NCBI GenBank assembly: GCA_030849465.1 | Contig: JARVLF010000001.1 | Location: 1 to 64,000 of the forward strand | Reading direction: 5' to 3' | From: Moesziomyces globuligerus | Lineage: Eukaryota; Basidiomycota; Ustilaginomycetes; Ustilaginales; Ustilaginaceae | DNA length: 64,000 nt | Part shown: in pieces, positions 59,514-64,000 of the stretch | Layout: the number at the start of each line of letters is the position of its first letter | How positions within the stretch are numbered: position 1 is the first letter of the stretch | The notes under the pieces: model-generated | Told to the model about the DNA's origin: nothing | The model's database searches: none | Seen by the model: only the letters and a program-made list of their open reading frames with translations | Made by a program: the position numbers and the translations under genes

Positions 59514-60182
59514 CTAGTTGTTGAGCGAGAGCTTCTCAGTCTGTTGCTCGACGTCTGCTGTTGGTGGCTTGGATGATGGAAGGGGCTCGGCGGGGGTGAG
59601 GTTGGAGCCTTCTGGGCCGTCGATCATGCGTTCGAGGAGGAACTTGACGATGGCCTCCTGCTCCCTCATCTGGGCCTCGCTCATGGGGCCGCGACCTGCG
59701 CTGTTTCGGACGTCCCAGAGCTTGCGTTCCGAGCCATCGTTGTCGCCCTCTTGCGCCTCGTTGGGCTGTGCGTTTTCGGTGGTCGACTTGGGGTGGAAGA
59801 CGAGGTTCATCTGCTTGGCCTGTTGCGGGTGGGCGGCTTCGAGCTCCTGGATGCGAGCCAGGAGCGCCTTGACCGTGTCGAGATGGCCGTTGAGAGCGGC
59901 CCAGTGGAGCGGCGTGTTGCCAGAGACATTCTGGGCCAGAGCCAGCGGCAGGTCGGCGTGCGGGAGGAGGTAGGTGACCACATCCAGGTGTCCGTTGGCA
60001 CAAGCGTAGTGGAGCAGTGTGTTGGCATCGTCGTTCTTGATGCTCGTCAGCACCGTGGCCGCCGAGGACGAGGTGAGCAGCGGGGTGAGCGTGGCCGAGA
60101 GGTCTTCGAGATCGCCGTAGCGAGCCGAGAGCAGCAGCTCGTCGATTTGGTCGCTCGTCAGGGAAGCTGCCTTGTCCGTCAT
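59514..60182 (-). CDS. YAR1: Ankyrin-repeat protein, Yar1-like
   Basis: Single exon of 222 residues. Helical N-terminus (SDQIDELLLSARYGDLEDL), then two clear ankyrin repeats at about 50-120 (ANTLLHYACANGHLDVVTYLL and GNTPLHWAALNGHLDTVKALL) and an acidic C-terminus. Size and layout match yeast Yar1, the chaperone that protects Rps3 during 40S assembly, though short ankyrin proteins are hard to assign. It is divergent from NOP53 (421 bp), another ribosome-biogenesis gene, which supports the call. Confidence 0.72.
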   Translation of the reverse strand: MTDKAASLTSDQIDELLLSARYGDLEDLSATLTPLLTSSSAATVLTSIKNDDANTLLHYACANGHLDVVTYLLPHADLPLALAQNVSGNTPLHWAALNGHLDTVKALLARIQELEAAHPQQAKQMNLVFHPKSTTENAQPNEAQEGDNDGSERKLWDVRNSAGRGPMSEAQMREQEAIVKFLLERMIDGPEGSNLTPAEPLPSSKPPTADVEQQTEKLSLNN

Positions 60183-60603
60183 GCTGATCAGGTGTGGCAG
60201 TGGTGAGTGATTTGATGAAGAGGAAGGGATGTGGGTCGGGATTGGATGCTTGTCCTGCGGACCGTGCCTTGGCCTCACCAAAGCGTGGAGGGCGCCCGAT
60301 GGCTAGGCGCTGAGCGGCTCGGGCAAAAAGGAAGAAAGTGCGACGCATGCAAGGCCTGAGAGGCGGCCAGTTGGGAAATTTTGGTTTGGGAATTTTTTTC
60401 TGCGCAGCGCCCAGCACCGAAGGCTTGAACGTTTTTTTCCAGCACGCAGCCGGCCAGTTGGCGGCGTCAGGGTCTCGCTCCACCCTCTCCACCTTTTCGC
60501 AGCTTGTGCAGGCTGGATCGCTGCCTTCACCTCGTCTTTCCTTTACGCCGACGCTCTACTCGACCAGCACCTTCGGATCACCCGAGTCTCGACCACTGCT
60601 ACG
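60183..60603. promoter_or_regulatory. Divergent promoter, Yar1-like / NOP53
   Basis: 421 bp separating two divergent ribosome-biogenesis genes. T-rich runs (TTTTTTT near 60390 and 60435) resemble fungal poly(dA:dT) promoter elements that keep DNA nucleosome-free. No other motif was recognised. Confidence 0.45.
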
Positions 60604-61938
60604 ATGCCGGCTACACGCACCAAGGCGTCTGGCCTCGGCCAGCCATCCCAGCCCGCCCAGTCGTCGCGCAAGGGCAAGAAGGCCTGGCGCAAGAACATCG
60701 ACCTCTCCACCACCGAAGCCTTCCTCGAGGAGCAGCGCGATCCGCTGCGCCAGACTGACTCTGCGGCACTCTTCGTCGAGGACCGATCGGGCCAGGAGAC
60801 GCTCGTCGCACGTCAGGCGCGCGGCAAGCGTCCGCTCAAGAGCCTCGAGATCCTGCAGCGCAACCTCGGCCACTCGGCGCTCGCCCCCGCCAAGCCACCC
60901 AAGCACGCCGGCGTCGACAAGAAGATGGAGCAGCGTCTGCGAAAGATGGTCGGCCGCCAGCAGGTTGGCATGCAGGGCGACGCTTCCGCCATTGTCGACC
61001 GCAGTGCCGACGTCGTCAGCAAGACGCTCGGCGATGTCTACGATGTCTGGTCCTCGCCCGCCCATGTCAAGGGCAAGGCCAAGGAGGAGGGCTGGATCCC
61101 AGCACAGGTGGCCAAGCCGACCGTGCATGTGCCCAAGACGCTGCGTCGCGACGACCACGACGTCGCTGCCAAGCTGCCTGCCGTCGAGCTGCCGCATCCA
61201 GGCACGTCGTACAACCCGGATCTCGAGTCGCACGAGGCGCTGATCAACGAGGCGTATGCGATCGAGCAGCGACTCGAGCAGACCGAGCAGATGGATGCAG
61301 CCGAACGCAAGGCGTGGCAGGCCAAGCTCGCGGTCATCGTGGCGAGGGAGGCCGAGCTGCGCGCGCAGAAGGACGACGACCTGAAGAGGTACCGCGGCAT
61401 GGACGTGGATCTGCCCCAAGACGACGAGGCGGATTCGGGTGCAGAGGAGTTCGAGGGTTCGGACGAGGAGGAGGGTGAAGGTGCTGAGCCGAAGCGCAAG
61501 ACACGACAGCAGAGGGCACGTGCGAAGCGTGCACGTCTTCAACAGCTCGAAGCGCAGCGACGTAAGCAGGCGCGTATCGAAGCTGCCGCCATCCTCCAAC
61601 TGCCTGCGCTCAAGCGTCGCGAAGCGCGCCTTGCCGCTGCGCGCGCCCAGGCCGCCGAGGCGCGCAAGGCGCAAAAGACCGCGCTCCTCCAACGCCAGGG
61701 TCTCGCCGGCGCCAAGGTGGGCAAGCACAAGGTGCCCGTGCAGCAGCTCGACGTGCAGACGGGCGACGAACTCGCAGAGTCGCTCCGAACCCTCAAGCCC
61801 GAGGGCAACCTCTTCCGCGATCGCTACACCCGCCTCCAGAGCCGCGGCGTCATCGAACCGCGTGCCAAGCAAACCCCCAAGCGCAGAACCCACAAACTCA
61901 AGACCTACGAGACGCACGACTACAAGAAGTTCTCCTGA
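60604..61938 (+). CDS. NOP53: Ribosome biogenesis protein Nop53 (GLTSCR2 family)
   Basis: Single exon of 444 residues. The N-terminal block SSRKGKKAWRKNIDLS and the C-terminal block PEGNLFRDRYTRLQSRGVIEPR, ending in the basic THKLKTYETHDYKKFS, are the conserved ends of Nop53. The middle is charged and helical, with an acidic patch at about 265-295. A short LFVED at about 58-62 lies where Nop53 proteins carry the arch-interaction motif that recruits the exosome helicase Mtr4; its match is imperfect. Nop53 acts in late 60S maturation in the nucleolus. Confidence 0.93.
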   Translation: MPATRTKASGLGQPSQPAQSSRKGKKAWRKNIDLSTTEAFLEEQRDPLRQTDSAALFVEDRSGQETLVARQARGKRPLKSLEILQRNLGHSALAPAKPPKHAGVDKKMEQRLRKMVGRQQVGMQGDASAIVDRSADVVSKTLGDVYDVWSSPAHVKGKAKEEGWIPAQVAKPTVHVPKTLRRDDHDVAAKLPAVELPHPGTSYNPDLESHEALINEAYAIEQRLEQTEQMDAAERKAWQAKLAVIVAREAELRAQKDDDLKRYRGMDVDLPQDDEADSGAEEFEGSDEEEGEGAEPKRKTRQQRARAKRARLQQLEAQRRKQARIEAAAILQLPALKRREARLAAARAQAAEARKAQKTALLQRQGLAGAKVGKHKVPVQQLDVQTGDELAESLRTLKPEGNLFRDRYTRLQSRGVIEPRAKQTPKRRTHKLKTYETHDYKKFS

Positions 61939-62032
61939 TCCCATCTCACTGCCCCCGATCCGCCGTGTTTCGTGGCCCAATTTCACCCTGTGCATGCTAG
62001 AACAAGTGACCGTGGTATTGCGTGCGAGATGT

Positions 62033-63625
62033 CTAGGCGCTAGCGTCCTCGGGTTGAGTGGCGGGTGCGTCGGTGTCGCCTGTGCTGGGCTGCGCATCGG
62101 CCGTTGTGGGTGCGACTTGGGAAGCGGCGACGGAGGCAGCTGGTGCGTCGGGCTGCTCCACACCCTCGGCGGCCGGAGCGGCTGCTTCAGCCATCGTGAC
62201 ATCGGCCACATCCGTGCTCGCCTCAGCAGGCACGGCCGCAGCGCCCTGCGCAGCCTCGGCGGCCTCAGTCGCCGTCTCGGCCACCGCCGCCGCCTGCGCA
62301 TCTTCGGTGCTCGCCACGGCCTCCGCCACTGGCTCCGCAGCCTGAGCTTCCTCCCCGCCTGCACCGGCCATCGCTTCTGTGGGAGCAGGTTCCGTGTCAG
62401 CTGTAGCCTCCGTCGTGGGGACCGGTGCTTCCGTCGCAGCTGCAATCTCCGTCGCGGGCTCTGCAGCCGCAGCCGCAGTCTCGCTGACAGGTGCCGCCTC
62501 GGTTGCTTCGCCGTTGTTCGTCGCTGCGGCTGGTGCGGGCGCGGCTGGTGCCGCGGGAGCTGGAGTCGCTGTCGCTGATGCCGGCTCAGACTGCGCAGAG
62601 GCGATGCCGAGCTCGAGGTTGAGCTTCTCGATTGCCTCGCGCTCTGCCTGCGATGCCGTCTCGTGCTGCTGTGCGTTCTCGTCGTTGCCAACCTGGGTCG
62701 CCGCCGACGCAGCAGTCTGCGCCTGCTCACCGGCCCCTTGCTCAGTCGCCGCCGCAGATGCCTCTGGCTGCGCCGCAGGCTTGGGAGGCCTGAGCTCCTC
62801 GGGCGTTTCCGCACGCACGAAGCCGACGCCCACGATCCTGCCCCTCGACGCGTTGACCGCCCACGCGGGCAGCTCGTCCTCCTTGTCGTCCTCCTTGACC
62901 GCGCGCTTCTTACTCGCCGCGCTCTCCCGGACCTGGCTCAACCTCTCGTCGCCCTCCTTCTTGATCGTGGCGATCTCGTCGTAGATGGCCGCCGCCTTGG
63001 CGCGCAGATCGTCCTGCTTCACCTCGGCGTAGGGCGAGGGAGCCGGCGCGAGCGTGTCGATGCGGCGTGCGTCAAAGACCATGCTGAGCAGCTCGTGGTT
63101 GCGCGCATACCGCGCTACGGCGAGGTCGCGCGGCGAGAGGCGGTCGAGGTCGTCAAAGATCGACTCGGGCAGCTCGTCGGCGATCGTCGGCGGCAGGTTG
63201 AGCCCGAGGAACGGCGGCATGGGCGGACGGCCGTGCATGCCGCCGGGGCCGAGCTGCTGTGGATGACCCGGGTGGTGGCCATGCGGGCCGCCGGGAGGAC
63301 CATGCATGGATGGGCGCCGCGCCATGTGCGGCTGTGGATGCGCGTGGACGGTGAGCTTGCGCTTGCGGCCGCGGTTGGCCGCTGGCGTGGGCGAGTCGAG
63401 GTACTGCTGGTGCGCCTGCGGCGGGTAGAACGGCTGCGCGTGCGGCTGTGGGCGAGCCATCATGCCTGGCGAGGGCGAGGGCGAGGCTCCAAATCCAGGG
63501 TGGCCTGGATGGGCTGGTTGACCAGGGTGACCAAAGTGACCCGGCTGGCCGGGGTGAGCTGGATGGCCGGGATGGACGGGGTGGCCTGGGTGCCCACCGG
63601 GACCATGCGGCGGTGGCATGTTCAT
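62033..63625 (-). CDS. Unrecognised His/Pro/Gly-rich nuclear-type protein
   Basis: Single exon of 530 residues from ATG 63625; the frame is open to 63730 but the upstream part reads like leader. I do not recognise the family. Residues 1-45 are a collagen-like HPG/QPG repeat. A short basic patch (NRGRKRKLTVHAHP) follows at about 85-95. The probably folded part is about 150-280 (DELPESIFDDLDRLSPRDLA, RYARNHELLSMVFDARRID, then a Lys/Glu helix). The C-terminal 250 residues are almost only Ala, Glu, Pro, Thr and Val. The layout suggests a nuclear regulatory or chromatin subunit, but this is a guess from composition. Convergent with NOP53, 94 bp apart. Confidence 0.7.
   Translation of the reverse strand: MNMPPPHGPGGHPGHPVHPGHPAHPGQPGHFGHPGQPAHPGHPGFGASPSPSPGMMARPQPHAQPFYPPQAHQQYLDSPTPAANRGRKRKLTVHAHPQPHMARRPSMHGPPGGPHGHHPGHPQQLGPGGMHGRPPMPPFLGLNLPPTIADELPESIFDDLDRLSPRDLAVARYARNHELLSMVFDARRIDTLAPAPSPYAEVKQDDLRAKAAAIYDEIATIKKEGDERLSQVRESAASKKRAVKEDDKEDELPAWAVNASRGRIVGVGFVRAETPEELRPPKPAAQPEASAAATEQGAGEQAQTAASAATQVGNDENAQQHETASQAEREAIEKLNLELGIASAQSEPASATATPAPAAPAAPAPAAATNNGEATEAAPVSETAAAAAEPATEIAAATEAPVPTTEATADTEPAPTEAMAGAGGEEAQAAEPVAEAVASTEDAQAAAVAETATEAAEAAQGAAAVPAEASTDVADVTMAEAAAPAAEGVEQPDAPAASVAASQVAPTTADAQPSTGDTDAPATQPEDASA
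63480..63610. repeat. Short-period repeat encoding HPG/QPG units
   Basis: Imperfect 9-bp-type repeats (GG[A/G]TG-GCC/GGG) encode the His-Pro-Gly run near the N-terminus of the unrecognised protein on the minus strand. Confidence 0.6.
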
Positions 63626-64000
63626 GCTGTGTGGAGAACGACTGTCGAGTCTGATGGCAGGAAAGACGTTTGCGCGTATGGTCGAATGGATGCAGTTGCA
63701 GACGTGTTGGAGGTGATGAGGGGGCGGCACGAAGGCTTTCTCGCCTGCTGGCTTGCCGGCTTGCCAGCTTGCCAGCTGGGATTGCGGGATTCGGCGTGTT
63801 GGCAGCCGCCGCGAGCGGTAGACGCGACTCGACCCACTCGCGCCGAGAAGAATCTGCCTCGTTTGTTAGGCCTTCGTAAATGCCAGCCTCGATGCTTTTT
63901 GTCGTGTGAGCTCCACATGCGAAAGCGAGGTGATGATCTTGAAAGGCGCTCCGACCACTTTTGACTGCGCACATCCTGACATTCCGAGACCCTTCCACTC
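63626..64000. other. Right edge, upstream of the last gene
   Basis: 375 bp to the window end. A GCTTGCCGGCTTGCCAGCTTGCCAGCTGG imperfect repeat lies near 63750-63780 (unit about 9-10 bp). The next gene is outside the window. Confidence 0.45.

Noticed and set aside
1..64000. Transposons, CRISPR arrays or viral insertions
   Set aside because: No transposase, reverse transcriptase, integrase, long terminal repeat or regularly spaced repeat array was seen on either strand.

Overview
The window is the left end of a basidiomycete fungal chromosome, most likely a smut fungus (Ustilaginomycetes). It opens with 217 bp of CCCTAA telomere repeat. The genes are dense, GC-rich, and either intronless or carry mostly short (64-133 bp) GT-AG introns. 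The strongest taxonomic marker is a Ubc2-type adaptor (SAM, Ras-association and two SH3 domains), an architecture described from Ustilago maydis. I cannot name the species from sequence alone.

Layout. 1-2.1 kb: telomere, a decayed gene remnant that runs open into the repeat, and a 15-bp minisatellite. 2.1-9.6 kb: a Tda3-like FAD oxidoreductase, nucleoporin Nup53, the centromeric histone CENP-A, an ADIP/SSX2IP-type coiled-coil protein and a small Dabb-barrel protein. 10-17 kb: a GFO/IDH/MocA oxidoreductase, an SDR, a 2.4-kb gene-free stretch and a phosphate-type MFS transporter. 17.2-40 kb: an isolated C-terminal piece of a P5B ATPase, a SurE-domain protein, a small hydrophilic protein, a zinc alcohol dehydrogenase, a TFIIB/Brf-like factor, an Rsc9-like chromatin protein, Ubc2, an amino-acid permease and the main body of a P5B ATPase. 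39.9-50.8 kb: five consecutive minus-strand genes (DUF1349-like, Ssu1-like exporter, MFS, dipeptidyl aminopeptidase, HSF-type factor). 53-64 kb: pyruvate dehydrogenase kinase, a small hydrophilic protein, ATP synthase subunit b, a Yar1-like ankyrin protein divergent from Nop53, and an unrecognised His/Pro/Gly-rich protein.

Most striking point: the P5B ATPase at 35.5-39.9 kb (+) stops after transmembrane segment 6, and the missing segment (TM7-10) lies at 17.2-17.9 kb on the opposite strand. Flipping the interval 17.85-39.87 kb would rejoin them in frame, so one inversion (or an assembly inversion) explains both. Other points: the pyruvate dehydrogenase kinase start codon is assembled by splicing (AT|G) and its stop is followed in frame by 138 coding-like codons; two small genes have introns that are multiples of three with no stop; essential genes (Nup53, CENP-A) sit within 7.3 kb of the telomere.

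Exon structures were read by eye from splice signals and frame continuity. All cross-species statements are from family knowledge and were not searched.
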